From positions 236,332 through 300,331 of the forward strand of contig NZ_CABPRV010000006.1 of NCBI RefSeq assembly GCF_902459735.1: 64,000 nt of DNA, given 5' to 3'. Below are positions 23,071 through 32,297 of the stretch, one piece after another (position 1 is the stretch's first letter; every line of letters starts with the position of its first letter). A program made the translations under genes and the position numbers. The notes beneath the pieces are model-generated. The model was given only the letters and a program-made list of their open reading frames with translations. It searched no databases and was not told the origin of the DNA. The DNA is from Pandoraea capi (GTDB taxonomy: Bacteria; Pseudomonadota; Gammaproteobacteria; Burkholderiales; Burkholderiaceae).

Positions 23071-23985
23071 TTGACTCGAGCTGCAACGACATCCCGGGCG
23101 CCGCGAGGCGCGCGTTTCAATTTCCGAGCCATTGGCGAGCGCCTGCGCGCCTATCGTCTGGCCGCGGAGTTACGCAGTGAGGATGTCGCCGAGCAACTCG
23201 ATATCTCGCGCGCCGCCATCTATAAGCTGGAGCGCGGCGAGATCGTCAAGATCGACACGCTGGAGCGTCTGGCGGCGCTGCTGGGGGTGTCGCTGGCCAA
23301 CCTGCTCGGCGTGGAAGTGGAGTATCACGACTCGGCAGTGAGCTACTTCGAGCGCATGCGCCAGTTGGAGAGTCGTTCCGAGCGCATCGTTGCGCACTTT
23401 GATCCCATCTCGTTCCTGCTCACGTCCGACGATTACGACGTCTGGCTGCGTCACATGCTGGCGGAAAGTATTCCGCCGACGCTCGCCGACCGGCATTGGG
23501 AAAACACGATCAATCGCGTGCTCGGCATCTTGCAGGATCGCAAGTCGAGCTTTTCGCGTCAGCGTCTGGCGGTCACGAGCCTGATCGGACTGCGGCAGAT
23601 CGAGCAGTTCCTGCATCACGGACTGGTCGGTCGGCTGGGCCTGCCGCCGGGTGTGCAGCTTGAGCGGAAGATGGCCGCGCGACGCGAAGTGGCGCGCATC
23701 GTCGAGTTTCTCGAAGCGGACACCTCCGGTGTGCAGATCGGGATCGTCAGCGACAACATGCCCAATGAGACGTTTCAGATCTTCGAAGCGCAAGGCGAGG
23801 CGTATGTGGCTGTCTCGCCGTTCCGTCTGGGGGAGTTGCCGAATCTGCGAACCGGCATCGCGACCATCACCACCTCGCCCGACGGCGTGGGCATGTATCG
23901 CGCCATGATCGATCGCCTGTGGGCCGATTCGGCCAAGGGCAAAGAGGGCGCCGCCCTGCTCGGTCAGTTGCTCGCCCGCTTCTGA
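23071..23985 (+). CDS. XRE family transcriptional regulator
   Basis: TTG 23071 is chosen because AGGGGG precedes it closely; this gives 304 residues. Residues about 15-75 are a Cro/CI helix-turn-helix (IGERLRAYRLAAELRSEDVAE, LDISRAAIYKLERGEI, TLERLAALLGVSLANLLGV). The remaining ~220 residues form an unrecognised C-terminal domain, probably a ligand-sensing one. It is divergent from the porin gene and next to three copies of a 16-bp palindrome, making it the best candidate for the local regulator. Confidence 0.85.
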   Translation: MTRAATTSRAPRGARFNFRAIGERLRAYRLAAELRSEDVAEQLDISRAAIYKLERGEIVKIDTLERLAALLGVSLANLLGVEVEYHDSAVSYFERMRQLESRSERIVAHFDPISFLLTSDDYDVWLRHMLAESIPPTLADRHWENTINRVLGILQDRKSSFSRQRLAVTSLIGLRQIEQFLHHGLVGRLGLPPGVQLERKMAARREVARIVEFLEADTSGVQIGIVSDNMPNETFQIFEAQGEAYVAVSPFRLGELPNLRTGIATITTSPDGVGMYRAMIDRLWADSAKGKEGAALLGQLLARF

Positions 23986-24212
23986 CGAGCTTCTGAGGGC
24001 GGGCTGCGACGGCGCATCGCGCCACGCGTCGCACAGGCATCCGTTCGAGCATCGCGTCCCGCATCGCATCCAGCGGTGCCGTCACCCGCGTAGCCGCGCC
24101 ACCTGAGTCGGTGCCACAAAACGAAGGCATCCCCCACAATCGAAATCCGCCCACCGCAATCCTGACTAGTCTCCGTGCCCGAAGGCCATCCGGCCTTGCT
24201 CATAGGAGATGA

Positions 24213-25829
24213 ATGATGGGAACACTGTTCGGGTCAATATCGGGCGCGGCGTCGGCGCCGGTCCTCACCGGCGGAAAGTTGCTGCCCTGCGAGTGCGGTT
24301 CGAGCTTCGGATCGGACTTCGAGCGGTTGGGCGCCGTGCCGGTGACGACAACGACGGAAGCTTCCGGCAAGCCGTGGCAATCGTACCCGGAGCGCCGGCG
24401 CACCCTGCAGGATGCCGACGGTCTGTCGTTCGGGCACTGGCAGGCGTGTCGCGACGCCGAGCGACTCATCGCCGACGATCTGATCGGACGGCCGCTGGTT
24501 CCCAATGCGGTGAGTGAGCGTGTCGAGCGCTGGCACAGCATGTTTCAGCGCGGGATCGAGCGCGATGTCTCGTTCGAAGACGGGCGCACCGAAGCCATGC
24601 GGCAGGTGCGCTACGGTGTGCCGCCCGAGCCCCGGCCGTTCATACGCACCTTCGACCCGGAGCCGGTGATCGTGCAACTGCTCGAGATTGCGCATGTGAA
24701 CGACGAGATCGACCGTATGACGGTGATCGTGGACCGGGTGCCCAAGGGGCCCGCGAAATCGATGGCTCAGCACAGTCTTCACGACATGAAGAAGATGCGC
24801 GACACGATGCTCGTGCTCTCGACGACGCAGCACGATCGAACGTTCAACGAACTCAAGGCCGAGCGCAATGTGCTGATTGCGCTCAACGACATGGCGCGCG
24901 AGGCCCAGCGCGAGATGTCGAACGGCGGGGCTGACGTACCCCTTCGGCTCAAGGTGCGTGGCAGCAGACTGATCCTCAAGCCTGCGACGTCGAAATCCCG
25001 ATTCCAGAAGAACCACATCCGTGCACGTAACGATGCCGCGCGACTGGCGTTGTTGCTCGGCTATCCCGCAGGCCAGCCGGTGACGTTGTCCGACATCCGC
25101 GACCGTGGCTTCGGCCTTTACGAATATTCGACGGTGCTGCACAGCGCGAAGACGGCATCGCCGGAATGCACCGTGTCTTGGCTCGGCATGCGGGCGCTGG
25201 AGATCGACAACTGGAAGCACGTGGCTCGCGGTTTGCAGGATGACCTCCGCGAAACGGACGGCGGTCGCCTGCTCGGCGCGCCGGTCACGCCATCCCACGC
25301 GGTGCACGACGACAGTCGTCTCGATGCGATCGATGGGGCGCCGCAGTTGTCCGGCGTAGACGAGATCGATGCGGTGCCGATGCGCACGATGCCGAAGGAG
25401 GCGGGGGCGCTCGGTGCGCAGGCGCCGACAGCGACAGCCGTGTCGTCGGCGCAGCGCGCATCGCATGGACGGGCGCTGACATCACGCAGAGGCCAGTTCG
25501 CGGATCAGTTCATCGGTATGCAGGCGGGCAGAGCGGGACGCCTGAGCGCGATTCTCGAAGGCTCCCCCTCGGCGGAGCGTCTGGCGCAGACGGAACCGTC
25601 ACGCGGGCCGCGAGAGTCGCGAGGGTCGGTACCGGCGGCGGTGTCACGTGGGCGATCGGTGCCGTTGCCGTTGGCGACGTTGGCAACGAACGCACGTGCG
25701 CAAGTGGTCGAGACACCCGAAGCGATGGCGTTGAGAACCGGGGCACGACCGAAGACGCACCGGCGGGTTGCATCGCCTTCGGAGACGCCGCCGCCGTTGC
25801 CACTGCCCTCGCCGCCTGATGCAACCTGA
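24213..25829 (+). CDS. Unrecognised 538-residue protein with a Pro/Ser/Arg-rich tail
   Basis: AGGAG lies ahead of ATG 24213 and a strong terminator follows at 25906, so it is a real single-gene unit. Residues ~60-340 look like a folded, mostly helical domain with many charged residues (HVNDEIDRMTVIVDRVPKG, HDRTFNELKAERNVLIALN, RARNDAARLALLLGYPAG). Residues ~350-538 are low-complexity, rich in Ala, Arg, Ser and Pro, ending in a polyproline stretch. It has no signal peptide or membrane helix. I know no family match. The folded-domain-plus-disordered-tail design is seen in secreted effectors, but no secretion genes lie here. Confidence 0.6.
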   Translation: MMGTLFGSISGAASAPVLTGGKLLPCECGSSFGSDFERLGAVPVTTTTEASGKPWQSYPERRRTLQDADGLSFGHWQACRDAERLIADDLIGRPLVPNAVSERVERWHSMFQRGIERDVSFEDGRTEAMRQVRYGVPPEPRPFIRTFDPEPVIVQLLEIAHVNDEIDRMTVIVDRVPKGPAKSMAQHSLHDMKKMRDTMLVLSTTQHDRTFNELKAERNVLIALNDMAREAQREMSNGGADVPLRLKVRGSRLILKPATSKSRFQKNHIRARNDAARLALLLGYPAGQPVTLSDIRDRGFGLYEYSTVLHSAKTASPECTVSWLGMRALEIDNWKHVARGLQDDLRETDGGRLLGAPVTPSHAVHDDSRLDAIDGAPQLSGVDEIDAVPMRTMPKEAGALGAQAPTATAVSSAQRASHGRALTSRRGQFADQFIGMQAGRAGRLSAILEGSPSAERLAQTEPSRGPRESRGSVPAAVSRGRSVPLPLATLATNARAQVVETPEAMALRTGARPKTHRRVASPSETPPPLPLPSPPDAT

Positions 25830-26267
25830 CGCCATCTGACGCAATCTGGCGCAACGTATCTCCCTCGGTCATCCGATGCTTCGACCGGTTCGTCAGCCGA
25901 ACCAGGCCGCCACGAATCTCGTGGCGGCTTTTTATTTTTGGTACGCCCCGCACTTCGCCTGCGCAGGACGCCGACGCGTTGCGTCGTCGGCGAAACCTGC
26001 GCGATGCGCGCTCCATTTTGTCACGCGAAACCCTGCGCGCACGCGTAATAGTAAATATTTTAATTATCTGCAAGCCTTTTTAATCAAGAAGTTGCGCGAT
26101 TGGCGCGTCGACTGCCGTTTCTTTGCCATGTAGGTAACTTGTCAGTAGAATGGCCGCGTTGTTAATACCGCTATGCGAGGTGAATAGCCAGTCTGGTTTT
26201 TTTCACGCATGGTGTGCTGTCGCTTGACTGTCATGCGTGATTCGTCCCCCACAAAACGGAGAACTCC
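25830..26267. other. Intergenic stretch before the dehydrogenase operon
   Basis: There is no gene in these 438 bases. It holds the terminator at 25906-25939 and then an AT-rich tract (about 26045-26095, including AAATATTTTAATTATC), probably the promoter and regulatory region of the gluconate dehydrogenase-type operon. Confidence 0.6.
25906..25939 (+). terminator. Rho-independent terminator after the 538-residue orphan
   Basis: A perfect ten-base stem GCCGCCACGA/TCGTGGCGGC with a three-base loop is followed by TTTTTATTTTT. Confidence 0.85.
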
Positions 26268-26990
26268 ATGTCACAGGACAAGGAACCGCGCCGGCGCTTT
26301 CTGCGCCAGGTGCTGGCGATCGTGCCTGCCACGACTCTCGCCACCGGTGCGACGCTCACCCAGTCCGCCTGTAGCAGCGAAACTGCTGCCCCCGCCGCCG
26401 CCTCCGGCAAATCGTACGAACCCAAATACTTCACGGCCGACGAATGGCGTTTCGTGAACGCTGCCGTCGACCGTCTGATTCCCGCCGATGACCTTGGCCC
26501 CGGCGCACTGCAAGCCGACGTGCCGCAGTTCATCGATCGTCAGATGGAAACGCCGTTCGGCCACGGCAAACTCTGGTACATGCAGGGTCCGTTCCACACC
26601 GATCAGCCGCCCGAGATGGGCTATCAGCTGAGCCTCGTGCCGCGCGACATCTATCGTCATGGCATTGCAGCGTGCGACGCCCACTGCAAGAAGCAGTACA
26701 ACAAGGCGTTTGCCGATCTCGATCACGCCACGCAGGAAGCCGTGCTCGGCGACCTGGAGCACGCGAAGATCGAGTTCGACAGCGTGCCTGCGCGCACCTT
26801 CTTCTCCTACCTGCTGGCCAACACGAAGGAAGGCTTCCTCTCCGATCCGATTCACGGCGGCAATAAGGACATGGTCGGCTGGAAACTCGTCGGGTTCCCC
26901 GGCGCGCGTGCCGACTTCATGGACTGGGCGGACCAGCCCAATGTCAAATATCCCTACGGGCCCGTGTCGATTTCCGGAAAGCGGGGCTAA
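26268..26990 (+). CDS. Gluconate 2-dehydrogenase subunit 3 family protein (Tat-exported small subunit)
   Basis: A 240-residue small subunit of a three-part membrane dehydrogenase. The N-terminus carries a twin-arginine signal (EPRRRFLRQVLAIVPATTLA) that carries the folded flavoprotein partner across the membrane. The mature part has YFTADEWRFVNAAVDRLIPADD, typical of the family, and later LVGFPGARADFMDW. It is the first of three genes on one strand, four bases before the GMC flavoprotein gene and followed by the cytochrome. Confidence 0.9.
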   Translation: MSQDKEPRRRFLRQVLAIVPATTLATGATLTQSACSSETAAPAAASGKSYEPKYFTADEWRFVNAAVDRLIPADDLGPGALQADVPQFIDRQMETPFGHGKLWYMQGPFHTDQPPEMGYQLSLVPRDIYRHGIAACDAHCKKQYNKAFADLDHATQEAVLGDLEHAKIEFDSVPARTFFSYLLANTKEGFLSDPIHGGNKDMVGWKLVGFPGARADFMDWADQPNVKYPYGPVSISGKRG

Positions 26991-26993
26991 GTC

Positions 26994-28769
26994 ATGGCAA
27001 TCAAGAAAGATAAGGTCGACGCCGTCATCGTGGGCTTCGGCTGGACCGGGGCGATTCTCGGCCAGGAACTGACGGACGCAGGACTGAATGTCGTGGCGCT
27101 CGAGCGCGGCGCCATGCGCGACACCCCCACCGATGCGCAGTACCCCAAGGTCATCGACGAACTGGAATACTCGGTGCGCGGCAAGCTCTTTCAGGAGCTG
27201 GCGCGCGAGACGGTGACGATTCGTCATACGCCGGATGACCTCGCCGTGCCGTATCGTCAGAACGGCTCGTTCCTGCTCGGCAACGGTGTGGGCGGCGCGG
27301 GCTTTCACTGGAACGGCATGCATTACCGGATCCTGCCCGAAGAGCTGAAGCTGCGTAGTCATTACGAAGAGCGCTACGGCAAGAAATTCATCCCCGAAGG
27401 CATGACGATTCAGGACTTCGGCGTGAGCTACGAAGAACTGGAACCGCACTTCGACTTCGCGGAGAAAGTGTTCGGCACGTCGGGTAAAGCGGGCAACCTT
27501 AACGGCAAGATCGTGCCGGGCGGCAACCCGCGCGAAGGGGCCCGCTCCAGCGAGTTTCCGACGCCGCCGCTGCAGAACACCTACGGCGCACAACTCTTCG
27601 AGAAGGCGGCCCGCGAGGTCGGCTTCAATCCGTATCCGGCGCCGGCGGCAAACACGTCCGAGCCGTACACCAACCCCTATGGCGTGCGCCTCGGGCCGTG
27701 CAACTTCTGCGGCTTCTGCGAGAACTACGGCTGCTACATGTATTCGAAGGCGTCGCCGCAGACCACCATTCTGCCGGTGCTGCTCAAGAAGCCGAATTTC
27801 GAATTGCGCACGCATTCGTACGTCGTCAAGGTCAATCTCGACAGCGACGGCAAGAAGGCCACTGGCGTGACGTACATCGACGCGCAGGGTCGCGAAGTCG
27901 AGCAGCCCGCCGATCTCGTCATCATGGCGGCTTACCAGATGCACAACGTGCGCCTGCTGCTGCTCTCCGGCATCGGCAAGCCGTACGATCCGAAGACGGG
28001 CGAGGGCGTTGTCGGCAAGAACTACGCGTATCAGATGAACGGCGCCGTGAACGTGCTGCTGCCCAAGGGCACGCAACTCAATCCGTTCGTCGGCACCGGC
28101 GCCGGCGGCGTGTCGATGGACGACCTGAACGGGGACCAGTTCGATCACGGGCCGCTGGGCTTCGTGGGGGGCGCGAGCATTCGTCACATTCGCTATGGCG
28201 GACGTCCGATCAAGATGACGCCGACCGTGCCGGGCACCCCGGCCTGGGGCAGCAAATGGAAGGCGGGCATTGCCGACGCGTATCAGCGCTACATGACCAT
28301 CGGCATCTCCGGTTCGGTCATGTCGTATCGCGACGCGTGTCTCGATCTCGATCCGACGTACAAGGATGCCTACGGCGTGCCGTTGCTGCGCATGACGTTC
28401 GACTGGCATGACAACGAGTACAACATGCTCGGTTACATGGGCGACCGGATGGAAGAAGTCGGCCGTGCGATGAACCCGGAGAAGGTGTTCCGCGCCATCC
28501 GCAAGAAGGGGACGCATTACGACACGCGGATCTATCAGAGCACCCACACGACGGGCGGCGCCATCATGGGTACGAATCCGTCGAACAGCGTGGTCAACAA
28601 GTATCTGCAAAGCTGGGACGTGTCGAACGTGTTCGTGATGGGCGCTTCGGCGTTCCCGCAGAACATGGGTTACAACCCCACGGGCGTGGTGGCGGCGCTG
28701 GCGTACTGGTCCGCGAAGGCAATTCGCGAGCAGTACCTCAAGAACGCCGGCCCGCTGGTGCAAGCCTGA
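26994..28769 (+). CDS. GMC oxidoreductase, flavoprotein large subunit of a gluconate 2-dehydrogenase-type complex
   Basis: A 591-residue FAD enzyme that oxidises a sugar acid or polyol in the periplasm and passes electrons to the cytochrome subunit. The FAD-binding motif VGFGWTGAILGQEL is near residue 12, and a C-terminal GMC segment holds the catalytic His region (STHTTGGAIMG) and PTGVVAALAYWSA. Four Cys at CNFCGFCENYGC (near residue 235) resemble the iron-sulfur ligands of FAD-dependent glucose/sorbitol dehydrogenases. It has no signal peptide of its own, consistent with Tat hitch-hiking on the small subunit. Gluconate, 2-ketogluconate, sorbitol or fructose are all possible substrates. Confidence 0.88.
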   Translation: MAIKKDKVDAVIVGFGWTGAILGQELTDAGLNVVALERGAMRDTPTDAQYPKVIDELEYSVRGKLFQELARETVTIRHTPDDLAVPYRQNGSFLLGNGVGGAGFHWNGMHYRILPEELKLRSHYEERYGKKFIPEGMTIQDFGVSYEELEPHFDFAEKVFGTSGKAGNLNGKIVPGGNPREGARSSEFPTPPLQNTYGAQLFEKAAREVGFNPYPAPAANTSEPYTNPYGVRLGPCNFCGFCENYGCYMYSKASPQTTILPVLLKKPNFELRTHSYVVKVNLDSDGKKATGVTYIDAQGREVEQPADLVIMAAYQMHNVRLLLLSGIGKPYDPKTGEGVVGKNYAYQMNGAVNVLLPKGTQLNPFVGTGAGGVSMDDLNGDQFDHGPLGFVGGASIRHIRYGGRPIKMTPTVPGTPAWGSKWKAGIADAYQRYMTIGISGSVMSYRDACLDLDPTYKDAYGVPLLRMTFDWHDNEYNMLGYMGDRMEEVGRAMNPEKVFRAIRKKGTHYDTRIYQSTHTTGGAIMGTNPSNSVVNKYLQSWDVSNVFVMGASAFPQNMGYNPTGVVAALAYWSAKAIREQYLKNAGPLVQA

Positions 28770-28780
28770 GGAGCGCCATC

Positions 28781-30187
28781 ATGATCCAAAAAACGATGAT
28801 GAAGCGCTCGGTCGGTGTGTTGGCCGCCAGCACCCTCGCGCTCGCGACGGTTGCCGTGTGGGCGCAGAACGCGACCGCGCCCTCGGGCGCCGCCGTCTCG
28901 CCGGTGCCGACGCCTGCCGTTCCCGCCGTAACGATGGACGCTGGTACGCAGCCCCAGACACCGGCGGCGAACGACCCGCAGGCGCAACTCGTCCGTCAGG
29001 GCGAGTATCTGGCGCGTGCGGCCGACTGCGCCGCCTGTCACACGGCGCCGAAGGGCAAGCCGTTCGCGGGTGGCCTGCCGATCGCGTCGCCTATCGGCAC
29101 GATCTACTCGACGAACATCACGCCGGACAAGGACACCGGCATTGGCAGCTACAGCCTCGAAGACTTCGACCGCGCCGTGCGGCACGGCATTGCCAAGAGT
29201 GGCTCGACGTTGTACCCGGCCATGCCGTACACCTCGTACGCGAAAGTGCGTCCGGCCGATGTGAAGGCGCTCTATGCGTACTTCATGAACGGCGTGCAAC
29301 CGGTCGCACAGGCGAACAAGGCGACGGATATCCCGTGGCCGATGTCGATGCGCTGGCCGTTGTCGTTCTGGCGCAAGATGTTCGCACCGGCGGTCGCCGC
29401 CGACGCCGCATCGACGGACAACGATCCGATCGCGCGGGGCCGCTATCTCGTCGAAGGGCTCGGCCATTGCAGTGCATGCCACACCCCGCGTGGTTTCGCG
29501 TTACAGGAGAAGGCGCTGACCGACGACAGCACGGCATTCCTGTCGGGCGGCGTGGTCGACAACTTCCTCGCGAAGAACCTGCGCGGCGATGTCACCGACG
29601 GGCTGGGCAACTGGAGCGAAGGCGACATTACGGCGTTCCTCAAGGGCGGACGTAACGACCACTCGGCGGCCTTCGGCGGCATGTCGGATGTGGTGCAGCA
29701 CAGCACACAGCACATGAACGACGACGACCTGACGGCGGTCGCGAAGTACCTGAAGACGCTCAAGCCGGTCGATCCGAACGCCAAGGCGCTTGCCTACGAC
29801 GACACCGTCGCCCGCGCGCTGCGTGCGGGTTCCGACAAGAGCAATGGGGCGCTGACGTTCCTCGACAACTGTGCGGCGTGTCACCGCAGCACAGGCAAGG
29901 GGTACACGCAGACATTCCCGACGCTGGCGCTCAGCTCGACGGTGAATTCGGTCGATCCGACGTCGCTCATCCATATCGTGCTGCGCGGGGCCGAAATGCC
30001 CTGGACGAAGTCGGCGCCGACGCATTACGCCATGCCCGGCTTCGACGACCGTCTGACCGATCAGGATGTGGCCGACGTGCTGACGTTCGTGCGTTCTAGC
30101 TGGGGTAACAAGGCGCCCGCCGTGACGGCCGCGCAAGTCGCCAAAGTCCGCAAGGACGTCGGCGCCGCGCCGCAGCCGCAACGGTGA
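28781..30187 (+). CDS. Tri-heme cytochrome c subunit of the dehydrogenase complex
   Basis: A 468-residue exported cytochrome. A signal peptide (about residues 1-29) and a Pro/Ala linker are followed by three c-type heme sites: CAACH at 83-87, CSACH near 228 and CAACH near 367, with likely Met ligands in segments such as YPAMPYTSY and HYAMPGFDD. It takes electrons from the GMC subunit and donates them to ubiquinone in the membrane. It lies 11 bases downstream of the GMC gene, and a terminator follows. Confidence 0.92.
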   Translation: MIQKTMMKRSVGVLAASTLALATVAVWAQNATAPSGAAVSPVPTPAVPAVTMDAGTQPQTPAANDPQAQLVRQGEYLARAADCAACHTAPKGKPFAGGLPIASPIGTIYSTNITPDKDTGIGSYSLEDFDRAVRHGIAKSGSTLYPAMPYTSYAKVRPADVKALYAYFMNGVQPVAQANKATDIPWPMSMRWPLSFWRKMFAPAVAADAASTDNDPIARGRYLVEGLGHCSACHTPRGFALQEKALTDDSTAFLSGGVVDNFLAKNLRGDVTDGLGNWSEGDITAFLKGGRNDHSAAFGGMSDVVQHSTQHMNDDDLTAVAKYLKTLKPVDPNAKALAYDDTVARALRAGSDKSNGALTFLDNCAACHRSTGKGYTQTFPTLALSSTVNSVDPTSLIHIVLRGAEMPWTKSAPTHYAMPGFDDRLTDQDVADVLTFVRSSWGNKAPAVTAAQVAKVRKDVGAAPQPQR

Positions 30188-30207
30188 TCGCGCCACGCGT
30201 GTGGTGT

Positions 30208-30243
30208 CTCGTGTCGTATCTCGTGTCGTATCTCGCGTCGTGT
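30208..30243 (+). repeat. Three 12-bp tandem repeats
   Basis: Two exact units CTCGTGTCGTAT and a third with two changes lie between the cytochrome gene and its terminator. They are probably a slippage product. Confidence 0.7.
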
Positions 30244-30340
30244 CTCTCGCCGTGAGATGCACGACAGGTGCGACAGACGCGCCAGGCGGGAAGTCCGGCT
30301 GACGCTCGTCGGCACGGATGTCGCGCTTGTGATGAAATGA

Positions 30341-30377
30341 AGCTCCGCCGGTCATATCGACTGGCGGAGCTTTTTTA
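30341..30377 (+). terminator. Rho-independent terminator of the dehydrogenase operon
   Basis: The stem AAGCTCCGCC/GGCGGAGCTT ends in a run of six T. Confidence 0.8.
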
Positions 30378-30420
30378 TGCTTTTTTCGTTGCCGATCGTT
30401 TTCGATGTGAGAAGGCCGCA

Positions 30421-30888
30421 GTGCCGTTCATTCTTCTGGCGCTCGTCGTACTGGCGGGCATCGTCTACGGCGCAGTGCGTCTGTACGCTGCCGTGGCGTT
30501 GCAGTTCGGCACGCTGGCGGCCGTTGCGACGATTGTCGTTTGCGTGCTGATCGTGGTGTGGCTGGCCGTCGATGCCGTGCGCCGTTATCGCGCGGTGCAT
30601 GGCGTGCGACGTGACGGCAAGCGGCTGGTGAGTGTCTCGGGCGCTTGGGGTGAACTCACGCTCGACGCCGACCGCAAGATGGGTACGTTGCGTGTCGACG
30701 GTCGCGAGACACGCTTCGTGTTCTCGGATGTGACGTCAGCGCATCCCGTGAGTGAGGGCGGCCAGTGGTCCCTCACGCTCGACCTCGCGCACAATGCGCA
30801 GCCGAGCTGGCGTGTGCCCATGCCCGGCCGCGCGCTCGCACAACGCTGGACGAAGATCTTCCGTCTCGCGAGCGCGCATCGCCTGTGA
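30421..30888 (+). CDS. Small two-helix membrane protein, hypothetical
   Basis: The frame is open upstream, but the terminator at 30341-30377 rules out earlier starts as part of this gene's own transcript, so I use GTG 30421 with GAAGGC ahead of it (155 residues). Two N-terminal membrane helices (ILLALVVLAGIVYGAVRLY and ATIVVCVLIVVWLAVDAV) precede a cytoplasmic beta-rich domain of about 95 residues (GTLRVDGRETRFVFSDV). It is not a recognised family. Confidence 0.65.
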   Translation: MPFILLALVVLAGIVYGAVRLYAAVALQFGTLAAVATIVVCVLIVVWLAVDAVRRYRAVHGVRRDGKRLVSVSGAWGELTLDADRKMGTLRVDGRETRFVFSDVTSAHPVSEGGQWSLTLDLAHNAQPSWRVPMPGRALAQRWTKIFRLASAHRL

Positions 30889-30916
30889 CATCGTCTGCGA
30901 TGTCGCTGAGGCTCGC

Positions 30917-32218
30917 TCAGGCGCCTGCGGGCATCGGTTGGTGCAGCGGCGGCACGATGCTTTCGTCGTCGATCGGGAAGTGAAGCGCTGCGGCGACTGC
31001 ACCGAGAATCGCGGTCGCGGCCCACAGCAGGTTGTACGAACCAGTGACGTCGAGCACGAAGCCGCCGAGCCACGCCCCCAGGAACGAGCCGACCTGATGG
31101 CTCATGAAGCACACACCGAAGAGCGTGCCCAGATGCCGCGTGCCGAAGACCTTCGCAACCAGTCCGCTCGTGAGCGGTACTGTCCCCAGCCACGTCAGTC
31201 CCATCACCGAGGCGAAGATCACGACGCTCGTGTCGGTCTTCGGCAGCAGGAAAAAGATGGCGATGGCCGCACCGCGAATCAGATACAGCCAGCCGAGCAC
31301 ATGATGCTGGCGATAGCGTCCGCCTAGCCAGCCGCAGGCCCAACTGCCCAGCATGTTGAACAACCCGATCAGCGCAAGCGCGGTCGCGCCGAGCCCGATA
31401 GGCATGTGGCACATCAACAGATAGCCGGGCAAGTGGGTGGCGATGAAGGCAAGCTGAAAGCCGCACGTGAAGAAGCCCAGCGTCAGGAGTTGATAGCCGC
31501 GATGGGTGCACGCCTGATGGAGGACGTTGCGTAGCGAGACGTGCTCGGCCTGCGCCTCGTCGGGCGACGTCGCCGGTGTGGGCGTGACACCTGACGGCGT
31601 CCCGGCGGTTGCGGTCTTGCTGCGGCGTTGCATCGTCATGAACAGGCCGAGCGGCGCGGCGCAGCACAGGACCAGCGCGAGTACGAAAAGCGATGTGGAC
31701 ACGCCATACGTCTGGCGCAGCCCTTGCGCGACAGGCACCAGCGCCACCTGTCCGAGCGAGCCGCCTGCGCTTACGAGACCCATGGCCATCGTGCGTCTCT
31801 CGGGCGTGACGGCGCGGCTCACGGCGGGCAGTACGACACCGAACGTCGTGCAACTGATCCCCAACCCGACCAGCACCCCCAGTCCGATCACGAGCCAGAC
31901 GCCGGACGGCGCCAGTGCGGCCATCGCCAGCCCGCCGGCGAAGGCGAGCGCACCGGCTGCGACGACGGGCGCCGGCCCGTAACGGTCAGCCATGGCCCCC
32001 GCGAACGGCTGCGCGAAGCCCCACACGAGGTTATGCAATGCGATGGCGAATGCCACGAGCGTGACAGGCACGCCGCGATCGTACGAAAAGGGATTGATGA
32101 ACAGGCCGAACGTCTGTCGGGTGCCCATTGCGGCGCTGAGTACCAGCGCGCCGGCGAGAATGATCAGGGTCACGCGGCCCTGCAACGAGGGCGATGCTGA
32201 AATCGGGGTTTGCGACAT
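30917..32218 (-). CDS. MFS transporter (monocarboxylate/oxalate-formate-like)
   Basis: A 433-residue, 12-helix major facilitator. It opens with a hydrophobic ALVLSAAMGTRQTFGLFINP segment, common in the OFA and monocarboxylate-type members, and has AGAMADRYGPAPV between helices 2 and 3. A Pro/Thr-rich cytoplasmic loop separates the halves. It lies 79 bases downstream of the LysR gene on the same strand, so the regulator may control it. The substrate is unknown. Confidence 0.82.
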   Translation of the reverse strand: MSQTPISASPSLQGRVTLIILAGALVLSAAMGTRQTFGLFINPFSYDRGVPVTLVAFAIALHNLVWGFAQPFAGAMADRYGPAPVVAAGALAFAGGLAMAALAPSGVWLVIGLGVLVGLGISCTTFGVVLPAVSRAVTPERRTMAMGLVSAGGSLGQVALVPVAQGLRQTYGVSTSLFVLALVLCCAAPLGLFMTMQRRSKTATAGTPSGVTPTPATSPDEAQAEHVSLRNVLHQACTHRGYQLLTLGFFTCGFQLAFIATHLPGYLLMCHMPIGLGATALALIGLFNMLGSWACGWLGGRYRQHHVLGWLYLIRGAAIAIFFLLPKTDTSVVIFASVMGLTWLGTVPLTSGLVAKVFGTRHLGTLFGVCFMSHQVGSFLGAWLGGFVLDVTGSYNLLWAATAILGAVAAALHFPIDDESIVPPLHQPMPAGA

Positions 32219-32297
32219 GGTGATGAGTCCTCCTCACCGTAGTCTCGCAATGAAATCCCCGTCTGGCAAAGGAGTTGTGTGTGGTATCGAGTGAATT

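Noticed and set aside
26271-28763. 830-residue minus-strand open frame
   Set aside because: It is antisense to the gluconate dehydrogenase small and large subunits, whose motifs are unambiguous; open only because of high GC codon bias.
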